NCBI GenBank assembly: GCA_014323825.1
Contig: JACONI010000120.1
Span: 1 to 39,963, forward strand
DNA length: 39,963 nucleotides
Direction of reading: 5' to 3'
Source of the DNA: Ekhidna sp.
GTDB taxonomy: Bacteria; Bacteroidota; Bacteroidia; Cytophagales; Cyclobacteriaceae
This document shows positions 26,629 to 34,010 of the stretch, piece by piece. Position numbers and translations under genes: made by a program. A model generated the notes under the pieces. The model did not search any database. It saw only the letters and a program-made list of their open reading frames with translations, and had not been told where the DNA came from. Positions within the stretch are counted from its first letter, which is position 1. The number at the start of each line of letters is the position of its first letter.

Positions 26629-28968
26629 ATGATTTACAACGGACAGGAAATTGAATTTCCGGCGATAATCCAAACTAGCTTTTTTAAGCTGATTGAAAAA
26701 CTGGAAGTACAGGCAAAAGGAGATGATATTGCAGGTGCGAACTATGCGAAAGAGTTGCTGAAGGAAGTTGAGGAGTATCCGGAGCTAAGGGACGGAATAT
26801 CTGACATCAACAAACTTGATAAATACAAAGAGTCCATTGACATACTCTGCAAGCCAATGTTTCCGGAGGTGCTTACTGACAACGAGATTAAAATACTGAC
26901 CCCTCCCTTATATTTCGAACCCTTATATATTTCAAAAAGATTTAAAAAGATTATAGAGGCTTCCGGTGAGCCTTTTTCATTTATGATGAAGGATTTGGAT
27001 GCAGATACTTTTTATCTCTATTGCTGTTACTTCATCTTAGGCAGCTACTACGGGTATCCGGTAGCAGGCTCAATACCAAAGTTCTTCCAAATAGAAAATA
27101 AATCTCAGGGTATCAGAAGGGTTTACAAACTCTTAATAAACACCGACATGTCTGAATTCGAACCAACGGATAAGGCTGTAGAGATAAAGAAAGAAGACTT
27201 TGAAGAACTGATTGACAACTTTGGGGATATGAAACTTTGGAAGAAGAAATTTCCTCCAAATAGCTGGATCATGAAAGGTGTCAATGTCATAAACTTCGTA
27301 GATGTCACCGCAGACCAATCCATTACCTCCATCTCATCCAGTTTATTGGTTGCTGAAGTTGGAACATTTGAAAAAATAGAATGGGGAATAAAGAAGTTGC
27401 TAAACAACTCCGGGCTTGCTATCGGTCTTCTGAGTATTGAAAACAATTACCTCTACGGTATGCAAAAAAGAGGTATTAACAGTCTTCTCTTAGAGAAAGG
27501 TGAGACGCTGAATTGCGATGCTGCCTTTTGTGATTATTCTTTGCAAACTTTAATCAAGAATAAGGAGCCTCTTGTAATCACGGATGTGAAGAAATTTCAT
27601 TCCTCCAGCCCCAGTAACTTTTCAAAACGTTTACTGAAATCTGACTATGAGAGCTACATCCTGGCCCCATCCGTCCACGAAGATAAATTGTTGGGTTTTA
27701 TGGAAATTGGCTCCGGAGAAAGATATGAACTCCACAAAGGCAGTCTGAATATCTTGAATCAAGTGATGCCAATCATTTCGACGGCTAAAAGGCGCTTTCA
27801 CACCGAAGCCCAGAACCTGATAGAGGCGATTATTCAGCAGGAATGCACCACTATCCATCAATCGGTGAAGTGGAAGTTTGAAGAAGAGGCAAAGAAATTC
27901 ATAGAACAGCAGCAGGAGCAGCCGGAGTTCAGGGACATTGTCTTTGATCATCTGTATCCACTGTATGGACAGCTGGATATCAAAGGTTCTTCCGAGAGAA
28001 GAAACAAAGCCGTAGCAGTTGATTTAATCAAACAACTGAAAGGAGTAGATAAAGTCCTGAAGACTGCCAATGAAAAGAAAAAGATGCCTTTATATGAAGA
28101 GTTGATTTTTAGAGTCAGTGAATTCATAGGAGACTTGAAAGAGGACTTAACAGCAGGCAGTGAACATCGGATTCTGACTTTCTTGAAAGAGGAAGTATAT
28201 CCGGTATTTCATTACCTGCAAAAGATGGATGAGTCGATCAGACCTCACGTTGAGATGTATTATGCGTTGTTGGATAAGGACATGCATACCGTGTACGAGG
28301 AGCGCAAAAAGTATGACATCAGCGTGAATACTATCAATCAACACCTGGCCTCCTTTTTGGATAAAAGACAGATGGAAGCACAGCAAATGTTCCCGCATTA
28401 CTTTGAGCGATACAAAACAGATGGAGTAGAGTTCAATATGTACATCGGGCAGTCCATTACTAAAAAGGATGATTTTGACCCGATTTTTGTTCGAAATCTT
28501 AGACTGTGGCAGTTACTCACCATCTGTGAGATGGAAAATGAGTATTACAACTTAAAAAATCAGCTTGCCTCTCCTATTGAAATTGCCTCTCTAATTCTGG
28601 TTTATAACACGCCCATTTCAGTGCACTTTAGAACGGATGAAAAGAAATTTGATGTGGAGGGAGCCTACAATGCACGATATGAAATTATAAAGAAACGAGT
28701 TGATAAAGCACACATCAAGGGAACAAACGAACGGATTACACAGCCCGGCAGCATTGTGATTGTTTACTCTCAGGAGTCGGATGCACCGGAATACCGTACT
28801 TACCTTAATTACCTGGTTTCTAAAGGTTATTTAAAAGGCGAAGTAGAAGATTTTCAGTTGGAAGACTTGCAGGGAGTGCATGGTTTACGGGCACTGCGTG
28901 TAGCAGTCAATTACTCGTCCGGAAATCTTACGGTGGATGAGTTTATCAGGGAGATGGAGCAAGCCTGA
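26629..28968 (+). CDS. GAF-domain-containing cytoplasmic protein
   Basis: 779 residues without signal peptide or membrane segments. The central region (about 240-390) has the alternating alpha/beta pattern of a GAF domain (SSSLLVAEVGTFEKIEWG, LAIGLLSIENN, ILAPSVHEDKLLGFMEIGSG). The N-terminal ~230 residues and the long helical C-terminal half (with TIHQSVKWKFEEEAKKFIEQ and SIVIVYSQESDAPEYRTYL) match no domain I can name. Large GAF proteins with this layout are widespread in Bacteroidetes, so this is probably a resident gene between acquired ones. The ligand is unknown. TATTTTCG about 40 bp upstream may be a promoter element. Confidence 0.75.
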   Translation: MIYNGQEIEFPAIIQTSFFKLIEKLEVQAKGDDIAGANYAKELLKEVEEYPELRDGISDINKLDKYKESIDILCKPMFPEVLTDNEIKILTPPLYFEPLYISKRFKKIIEASGEPFSFMMKDLDADTFYLYCCYFILGSYYGYPVAGSIPKFFQIENKSQGIRRVYKLLINTDMSEFEPTDKAVEIKKEDFEELIDNFGDMKLWKKKFPPNSWIMKGVNVINFVDVTADQSITSISSSLLVAEVGTFEKIEWGIKKLLNNSGLAIGLLSIENNYLYGMQKRGINSLLLEKGETLNCDAAFCDYSLQTLIKNKEPLVITDVKKFHSSSPSNFSKRLLKSDYESYILAPSVHEDKLLGFMEIGSGERYELHKGSLNILNQVMPIISTAKRRFHTEAQNLIEAIIQQECTTIHQSVKWKFEEEAKKFIEQQQEQPEFRDIVFDHLYPLYGQLDIKGSSERRNKAVAVDLIKQLKGVDKVLKTANEKKKMPLYEELIFRVSEFIGDLKEDLTAGSEHRILTFLKEEVYPVFHYLQKMDESIRPHVEMYYALLDKDMHTVYEERKKYDISVNTINQHLASFLDKRQMEAQQMFPHYFERYKTDGVEFNMYIGQSITKKDDFDPIFVRNLRLWQLLTICEMENEYYNLKNQLASPIEIASLILVYNTPISVHFRTDEKKFDVEGAYNARYEIIKKRVDKAHIKGTNERITQPGSIVIVYSQESDAPEYRTYLNYLVSKGYLKGEVEDFQLEDLQGVHGLRALRVAVNYSSGNLTVDEFIREMEQA

Positions 28969-29545
28969 TCATTCCTGACAACCTTATTTTTATCCTAACC
29001 TCCTGTAGATGGGACTGAAAACAGAGTACGAGACTTAGAAAGTTTTATTGACAATAAGAGTCCTTCAGGAGGGGAGAGAGTCCGTTCTGCTGCGAGATTA
29101 CTCGCCACGGGAGGATTGAGCCGAAAAATTTTGAAAAAAAATGGATCTTGAAAAATCTTTCACTAAGTTTGATACAGTGTTCATATTTAAGATTCCAGCG
29201 ATTAAGATCAGTAAGTTATTTCTTACGTTGATCGGAGTCGCCGGTTTTTTGTCGCAAAAGGGATTGATAGATAAGGTGTTGGTTTGCAAAGCCGGCTTTT
29301 CTATTCGTTAGTTTTTTTGCTGACGATAGCATAGAGGAATCCTTCATCACCATGCTTTTCATTTAACTCCCGAACTACAGGGCAGCAGTCCTCTTCGTAA
29401 AATTCTATTTTAAAATAAAGCACCAAAGAGAAAGTGCAGATACCCTTCTTCTCCGCTTAGGTTAAGACACGATTGAATAAAAGCATGTCAATTTCTCATA
29501 AAATACGTTGAATTACGTTATATTGATATTTAATAAGAGATAAAA
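28969..29545. other. Region of degraded coding fragments
   Basis: Three fragments are visible but no intact gene. On the plus strand (about 29010-29149) a frame without a good start reads NRVRDLESFIDNKSPSGG, then RSAARLLATGGLSRK, and ends at TGA. It is overlapped by a 56-codon plus frame from 29141 (MDLEKSFTKFDTVF). On the minus strand (about 29445-29310) a frame reads IEFYEEDCCPVVREL, then GDEGFLYAIVSKK to TAG at 29308-29310, preceded in another frame by GEEGYLHFLFGALF. They look like remnants of at least two lost genes. Confidence 0.45.
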
Positions 29546-30430
29546 ATGAAAAGAGGGTTTTCAGTGAGAAGAATTATTTTACTGATCGTTGTTATCGTAC
29601 TTACGTTTTTTATATATGAGGTCTATACCGTCAAATTCAGAGCTACGGATGCGGAGTATGTAGAGCAGATTGCGAATGATGCAACAAATGTTGTGATTAA
29701 CTACCTGCCGTATGAGGGAAAGAGCATCCGTAACATTCTGGTGAACCGGAACAAGGAAGATTTGATGGTCTTACTTCACGGCTCTCCCAGCTCCAGCGTA
29801 CAATGGATTCCCCTTGTTAAAGATACGATTCTTAGTTCCAAAGTAGATTTTTTGATGATTGACCGTCCGGGATATGGCTATTCCAGTTTCGGAAACCCTA
29901 TATTATCTGTAAGAAAGCAGGCAGAGATTGCTTATAAAATTATCAGAAAGTTCGAAGAAGAATACACCAGGATATTTCTTTTTGGCACCTCTTACGGCGG
30001 CACTGTTGCTTCCAGGTTATTAATGGATTATCCTGATTTAATTGATGGGGCAGTCCTGATGTCAAGTTCTATGGCTCCCGGAGAAGAATACATTTATGAC
30101 ATTTCTTACACTATCAGAGAGGTGCCCTGGCTATTCCCGCCTTTGATCGTCGTAGCAAATCATGAGAAGATGGGACACTACGATCAGTTAAAGGAGATGG
30201 AGCCTCTTTGGGATAAAATCAAAAGTAAATTGCTGTTTATCCATAGCACGACAGACGATTTGATCTACCCTTCGAATATACAATATGTGTTGGATCGCCT
30301 TAGTACAAATGTAAATTGGGACACCGTATGGGTGAAAAACGGCGAACATAGTCTTTACTGGTCAGACAGAGAACTGGTAAAAAAACAGCTCAATAAATTC
30401 GTTGACTCTTTTAGCAGCCTTCTCCTTTAG
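29546..30430 (+). CDS. Alpha/beta hydrolase with N-terminal membrane anchor
   Basis: 294 residues. An N-terminal hydrophobic helix (IILLIVVIVLTFFIYEVY) is followed by an alpha/beta-hydrolase fold: oxyanion segment LLHGSPSSS, DRPGYGYS, nucleophile elbow GTSYG with Ser149, acid in STTDDLIYP (about Asp237-238) and His268 in GEHSLYW. All triad positions are present, so it is likely an active esterase or related enzyme facing the periplasm. The substrate is unknown. It has its own upstream gap and is followed by 174 bp before tnpB. Confidence 0.85.
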   Translation: MKRGFSVRRIILLIVVIVLTFFIYEVYTVKFRATDAEYVEQIANDATNVVINYLPYEGKSIRNILVNRNKEDLMVLLHGSPSSSVQWIPLVKDTILSSKVDFLMIDRPGYGYSSFGNPILSVRKQAEIAYKIIRKFEEEYTRIFLFGTSYGGTVASRLLMDYPDLIDGAVLMSSSMAPGEEYIYDISYTIREVPWLFPPLIVVANHEKMGHYDQLKEMEPLWDKIKSKLLFIHSTTDDLIYPSNIQYVLDRLSTNVNWDTVWVKNGEHSLYWSDRELVKKQLNKFVDSFSSLLL

Positions 30431-30556
30431 GACGGATTCATTATCATTCACCCGAATGAAGCCCCTTCTTCGCATAAGATCAGACATGCACAGATAATGT
30501 ATCAAAATAGGATACATGTCTTCACAGCTTATTATTTTGAGAGTTATCCGTTTCAC

Positions 30557-30587
30557 TTGACAAGGCTTTAAAAATCAAAAAGATTTG
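30557..30587 (+). promoter_or_regulatory. Candidate Bacteroidetes-type promoter for tnpB
   Basis: TTGACA at 30557-30562 is followed, 20 bases after the TTG, by AAGATTTG (30580-30587), a 7-of-8 match to the Bacteroidetes -7 element TAnnTTTG. Transcription would begin around 30594, about 11 bases before the tnpB ATG. Confidence 0.5.
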
Positions 30588-30604
30588 TATAAATTTACCT
30601 TCGG

Positions 30605-31819
30605 ATGTTAAAGGCTTATAAATATCGTTTGTATCCGAACAAAGCGCAAAAAGAGCTAATCAACAGGCATATTGGCTCTGTTCGGTTTATTTATAATTTG
30701 GCTTTGGAAGTCAAACAAACAGCTTATAAGAAGACGGCTCATAGAGAAAGACCTATCAATCTTTCTTATTCTAATTTGTCAGAACAACTTCCTGATCTCA
30801 AAAAAGAGTGTGAATGGTTAAAAGAAATCAACTCCCAGTCTTTACAAGCTTCAATTAAAAATTTAGACACTGCCTACCAGAATTTTTTCAAAAAGCAAGC
30901 AGGATATCCTAAATTCAAATCAAAGCACAGAGGGAACCAGTCATTTCACGTTCCGCAAAGCATGAGCATTGAAAACGGCAGGCTCAAAATCCCAAAGTTC
31001 AAATACCCGATCAAGTTTGTTCAAGACAGAACCTTAAAGGGACAGATCAGGTCGGCAACCGTTTCACGTGTGCCCAGTGGCAAATTTTTTGTTTCCATTT
31101 TGTGTGATACAGGTGAAGCGTGCAAGGAAAAAGCACCGGTCAAAGCCGACACAACAGTTGGTATTGATTTGGGGCTCAAAGATTTTGCCATTACTTCCGG
31201 TGGGAAGAAGTTTGAAAATCCGAAATATTTGGAAAAAGCCGAAGCAAAACTTAAATTCATTCAAAGAAAATATTCAAAACACAAAGGAAAAAGAACAAAA
31301 CAGAAATTGGCAAAATGCCATGAAAAGGTAGCCAATCAAAGAAAAGACCTCTTACATAAAAATTCAACTAAACTGGTACGTGAGAACCAAACGATTGCCA
31401 TTGAGGATTTGAATGTAAAAGGGATGCTCAAAAATCATTGTCTGGCAAAGGCAATCAGTAGCGTGAGTTGGTCAATGTTCACGGACATGTTAGCCTACAA
31501 ATCGGAGTGGTACGGGGTGAATTTGCTGAAAATTGACACCTTTGACCCTAGCAGTAAAACCTGTTCGGCTTGTGGAGATGTGAACAAAGATTTGACCTTG
31601 AAAGATCGGTTTTGGACTTGCAAAACGTGCGGTTCCGAACATGATCGGGATATTAACGCAGCCCAAAATATCAAAGCCTTTGCCTTAAATAAAAAAACGG
31701 GTGCTTGGGTGGAGTACTTAAAACCAGAGATAGCTGCCGGAGGGGGCGAGAGTACTTGTACTCTTGTGACTGAAGGAGTGACAACCTCTGGAGAACATTT
31801 GTTTTTTTCAAGCGATTGA
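30605..31819 (+). CDS. tnpB: TnpB, RNA-guided RuvC nuclease (IS605 OrfB family), next to a CRISPR array
   Basis: 404 residues, complete. The N-terminal OrfB helix-turn-helix/wedge region begins MLKAYKYRLYPNKAQKELI. The RuvC domain has Asp188 (GIDLGLKDFA), Glu267 (IAIEDLNVKG) and Asp349 (HDRDINAAQNI). A zinc ribbon lies between them with Cys320, Cys323, Cys339 and Cys342 (CSACG, CKTCG). All catalytic residues are kept, so a guided DNA nuclease is expected. No tnpA is present. The size is that of TnpB and of the smallest type V-U effectors. The stop is 39 bp before a 36/30 CRISPR array on the same strand, so the natural omega-RNA region and the array may share one transcript. It may be a plain transposon gene that landed here, or a CRISPR-recruited effector. 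Confidence 0.95.
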   Translation: MLKAYKYRLYPNKAQKELINRHIGSVRFIYNLALEVKQTAYKKTAHRERPINLSYSNLSEQLPDLKKECEWLKEINSQSLQASIKNLDTAYQNFFKKQAGYPKFKSKHRGNQSFHVPQSMSIENGRLKIPKFKYPIKFVQDRTLKGQIRSATVSRVPSGKFFVSILCDTGEACKEKAPVKADTTVGIDLGLKDFAITSGGKKFENPKYLEKAEAKLKFIQRKYSKHKGKRTKQKLAKCHEKVANQRKDLLHKNSTKLVRENQTIAIEDLNVKGMLKNHCLAKAISSVSWSMFTDMLAYKSEWYGVNLLKIDTFDPSSKTCSACGDVNKDLTLKDRFWTCKTCGSEHDRDINAAQNIKAFALNKKTGAWVEYLKPEIAAGGGESTCTLVTEGVTTSGEHLFFSSD

Positions 31820-31858
31820 TTCCAAACGACTGACGATTAAGGGATTGCGTGTGGGTAC
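31749..31858 (+). ncRNA. Candidate omega-RNA scaffold region / array leader
   Basis: TnpB guide RNAs normally come from the 3' end of tnpB and the following right end. Here a perfect hairpin AGAGTA-CTTG-TACTCT (31749-31764) is followed by a GTGAC direct repeat (31766-31770, 31778-31782), then GACAACCTCTGGAGAACA (31780-31797), whose GACA and CTGGAGAA words occur in the same order in the CRISPR repeat. After the tnpB stop only 39 bp remain before repeat 1. This block is therefore the leader of the array and a possible scaffold source. Confidence 0.4.
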
Positions 31859-32284
31859 GTTGGACAGGACTGGAGAAAACAGGTGATTCACACCCGCGAT
31901 CCCCGCCTGCATCAGCCACCCATAGTTGGACAGGACTGGAGAAAACAGGTGATTCACACCGAGTTCAGTTGGATGGACGAGTGAATTGAAGTTGGACAGG
32001 ACTGGAGAAAACAGGTGATTCACACCTTTTGAAATCTGCAACCTCAATGAGTTCATGTTGGACAGGACTGGAGAAAACAGGTGATTCACACCCGACTTTG
32101 AGACTACGATGAGCTATACCCTGTTGGACAGGACTGGAGAAAGCAGGTGATTCACACCATGGTCTCCACTATCTGTAAGGCCTTCCTTGTTGGACAGGAC
32201 TGGAGAAAACAGGTGATTCACACCCAATGCTGTAAGCTGGCCTATCCAAAAGATGTTGGACAGGACTGGAGAAAACGGAACACC
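31859..32284 (+). CRISPR. CRISPR array, six full 36-nt repeats plus one decayed repeat, six 30-nt spacers
   Basis: Repeats start GTTGGACAGGACTGGAGAAA and end ACAGGTGATTCACACC. They lie at 31859-31894, 31925-31960, 31991-32026, 32057-32092, 32123-32158 (one A-to-G change at position 21), 32189-32224, and a decayed one at 32255-32284 that keeps its first 22 bases. Spacers are 31895-31924, 31961-31990, 32027-32056, 32093-32122, 32159-32188 and 32225-32254, all exactly 30 nt and unlike each other. The decayed repeat on the right and the upstream tnpB place the leader on the left, so transcription is probably on the + strand. The repeat 3' end can form GGTG-attca-CACC. No cas1, cas2 or other cas gene is nearby. 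Spacer 2 matches mutA in this window. Confidence 0.97.
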
Positions 32285-32296
32285 CTACATAAAAAA

Positions 32297-32315
32297 GGTG
32301 TGATTACATTTTGTC
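32297..32315 (+). other. Possible anti-repeat in the array trailer
   Basis: GGTGTGATTACATTTTGTC, 12 bp after the last repeat, begins with seven bases (GGTGTGA) complementary to the 3' end of the CRISPR repeat and continues with a gapped partial match to the next bases of the reverse complement. It could also pair with the ACACC left in the decayed repeat. Short and possibly fortuitous. Confidence 0.2.
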
Positions 32316-32348
32316 AAATTAAACGGATAATTCCCATTACTTTCGCTT

Positions 32349-32507
32349 ATGCTCATCCCCGATCATCAAATAGAGGAGGCACGGGTCAGTAAGTTTCTCT
32401 CCACGCTGCGCAACCTGCCGGAAAGGCAGGAAGTCATCAATAAATGGCGTAAGCTGATTGAAACCGGCAAAATCATCGACCGAAAAAAAGAAAGCATTCG
32501 ATCGTAA
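32349..32507 (+). pseudogene. Gene fragment downstream of the CRISPR array
   Basis: A 52-residue frame (MLIPDHQIEEARVSKFLS, then RNLPERQEVINKWRKLIE, then GKIIDRKKESIRS) with protein-like composition and higher GC than its surroundings. It overlaps antisense the last ~45 codons of the next minus-strand gene and looks like the C-terminal end of a lost gene. No family recognised. Confidence 0.4.
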
Positions 32508-32785
32508 GAAAGTTTATAAACAGTTCCGTCCAGATGCACCTCGTATTCAATAGCATCGTTATCACCCTCTAATTGTATATCGCCATTTTTGAGAGGATAT
32601 GAGAAATTGACGATTGAGCCTTGGTTAATTAAACATGAAGCTGCTTTTTTCGCAAGTTTTATAGTTTGCTCACTTGGAGCGGGAGAGTTTTCACCGTTCC
32701 AGTTGTCATTCAAATCTTTTAGTTCTTTAATTTTTCCATAAATGCTATTCTTAAATATTTTATATGTATAAATAGCATTTACCAT
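32366..32785 (-). CDS. Small hypothetical protein, probably truncated at its C-terminus
   Basis: 139 residues as read. The first ~95 look genuine: KIKELKDLNDNWNGENSPAPSEQTIKLA and the strand-rich LKNGDIQLEGDNDAIEYEVHLDGT resemble a family of small proteins often found near mobile DNA. After YKLSYDRMLSFFRSM the frame reads antisense through the plus-strand fragment 32349-32507 and loses protein character, so a rearrangement near 32500 probably replaced the natural end. Function unknown. Confidence 0.55.
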   Translation of the reverse strand: MVNAIYTYKIFKNSIYGKIKELKDLNDNWNGENSPAPSEQTIKLAKKAASCLINQGSIVNFSYPLKNGDIQLEGDNDAIEYEVHLDGTVYKLSYDRMLSFFRSMILPVSISLRHLLMTSCLSGRLRSVERNLLTRASSI

Positions 32786-32919
32786 AGAACAAAAATATCT
32801 ATAAATTGATTCATAAAAAAGCTATGTGTTCTTTTAGCGGTTATTCACCTCAACAGTGAATGTATGAGCGTAGCCTTGGATTGTAAGGTTATGATTTCGT
32901 ACATGATGTTGGCATTTCG

Positions 32920-33831
32920 TTATTTTTTATTTTTCTTGATCGACTGTTTAACAAGGCTCAGAATGTATTCCAAGTCATTGTCTGAATTAATTTGCAATTC
33001 ATAATCTCCATTTCCCCAATGTCCCGTTGTTGAAACGTCCTTCATTAATTTTTTGGGGTCATCAAGTTCTCCCTTGTTTAAGTTAAGCCATATTTTCAAC
33101 GCTTTTCTTTGGGGGTGAATATCAATTACATTTCGTCCTGAGACGAAAGCGATATATGCCTTTCTAGGCTTTATTTCAATGTTATCAAGGTTCAGAATTG
33201 CGTTTTTAAATTTTTCATAAAGTTCTTTTGTTTCTTCATTTACATTTTCTAAGTGTTCTTGCTCAGAATAAACTTTGATTTCTTTTGCAACCGAATCAAT
33301 TGTTTGACCTGTTTTAGAAATTGTCTTTATGCTTTCCTGAGCACCTGCCTTTTGAATTTGTTGATAAGAAACTGTTTGATTTTCAAATCTTTTTACTTCC
33401 CACAGTTCCATTGGCAAGTCTTTGAAGTTTATTGCTTCTCTTTGAGAATCGGTAAAAGCTGGGGAAACAAACAAAACTCTTGATTGAGACCAATCAACAT
33501 CATTTCGTTTCAATGTTTTACCTAAGTTTTCGTTAAATTCAAGAATAAATTCGGCTTTATTGTTTAACATCAAAGACAAGTAAGCAAATCCTTGGTCTAT
33601 TACGCTAAAGTTTTTATTCCTTTTGTATTCTATTATTACAAACGCATTTGTTTCATTATCAAACGCTAATGTGTCAATTCTAGAATTATTAAGTGCAAAT
33701 TCGGATTTCACAAAATCAAGCTCAAAGACAGTTTTTAAATTCTGTTCGGTTAGACTTTGAATTTCCTTTTCACGTTTAAAAGGCTTTTCCTTTATGTGCT
33801 CTAGCTGCTCCTTTATTTTGAATAATACCAT
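32920..33831 (-). CDS. DUF91/DUF5655-like protein with PD-(D/E)XK nuclease-type N-terminal domain
   Basis: 303 residues. The N-terminal half has the nuclease-like core SRIDTLAFDNETNAFVIIEYKR (in two parts: RIDTLAFD, FVIIEYKR) with Asp53, Glu68 and Lys70 in the spacing of the PD-(D/E)XK fold, followed by QGFAYLSLM. The C-terminal ~110 residues (AYIAFVSGRNVIDIHPQRKALKIWL and GHWGNGDYELQINSDNDLEY) fit the DUF5655 domain. Such proteins are frequent in Bacteroidetes and often near defence genes. Catalytic activity is plausible but unproven. It stands alone between the CRISPR region and prfA. Confidence 0.75.
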   Translation of the reverse strand: MVLFKIKEQLEHIKEKPFKREKEIQSLTEQNLKTVFELDFVKSEFALNNSRIDTLAFDNETNAFVIIEYKRNKNFSVIDQGFAYLSLMLNNKAEFILEFNENLGKTLKRNDVDWSQSRVLFVSPAFTDSQREAINFKDLPMELWEVKRFENQTVSYQQIQKAGAQESIKTISKTGQTIDSVAKEIKVYSEQEHLENVNEETKELYEKFKNAILNLDNIEIKPRKAYIAFVSGRNVIDIHPQRKALKIWLNLNKGELDDPKKLMKDVSTTGHWGNGDYELQINSDNDLEYILSLVKQSIKKNKK

Positions 33832-34010
33832 CAGAGTTCCTTCATTTCAAAAGCTGTAATATCATAGTTTTCTCAGTCATCTAAAAATGCAAGCAACTTA
33901 ATTTCTCCTCCAAGTAGGAATTCTCCCGGATATGATCATAACTGTGGATTGCTTTGGGCATGAAGAACTCTCAACGGACTAAATTAATTTTGTCTTTCTA
34001 ATGCTGTGGT

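Noticed and set aside
31808..32089. 93-codon minus-strand ORF with repeated GVNHLFSPVLSN blocks
   Set aside because: It is an artefact of the 66-bp CRISPR period (a multiple of three). The intervening 10-residue parts are unrelated spacers, so it is not a repeat protein.
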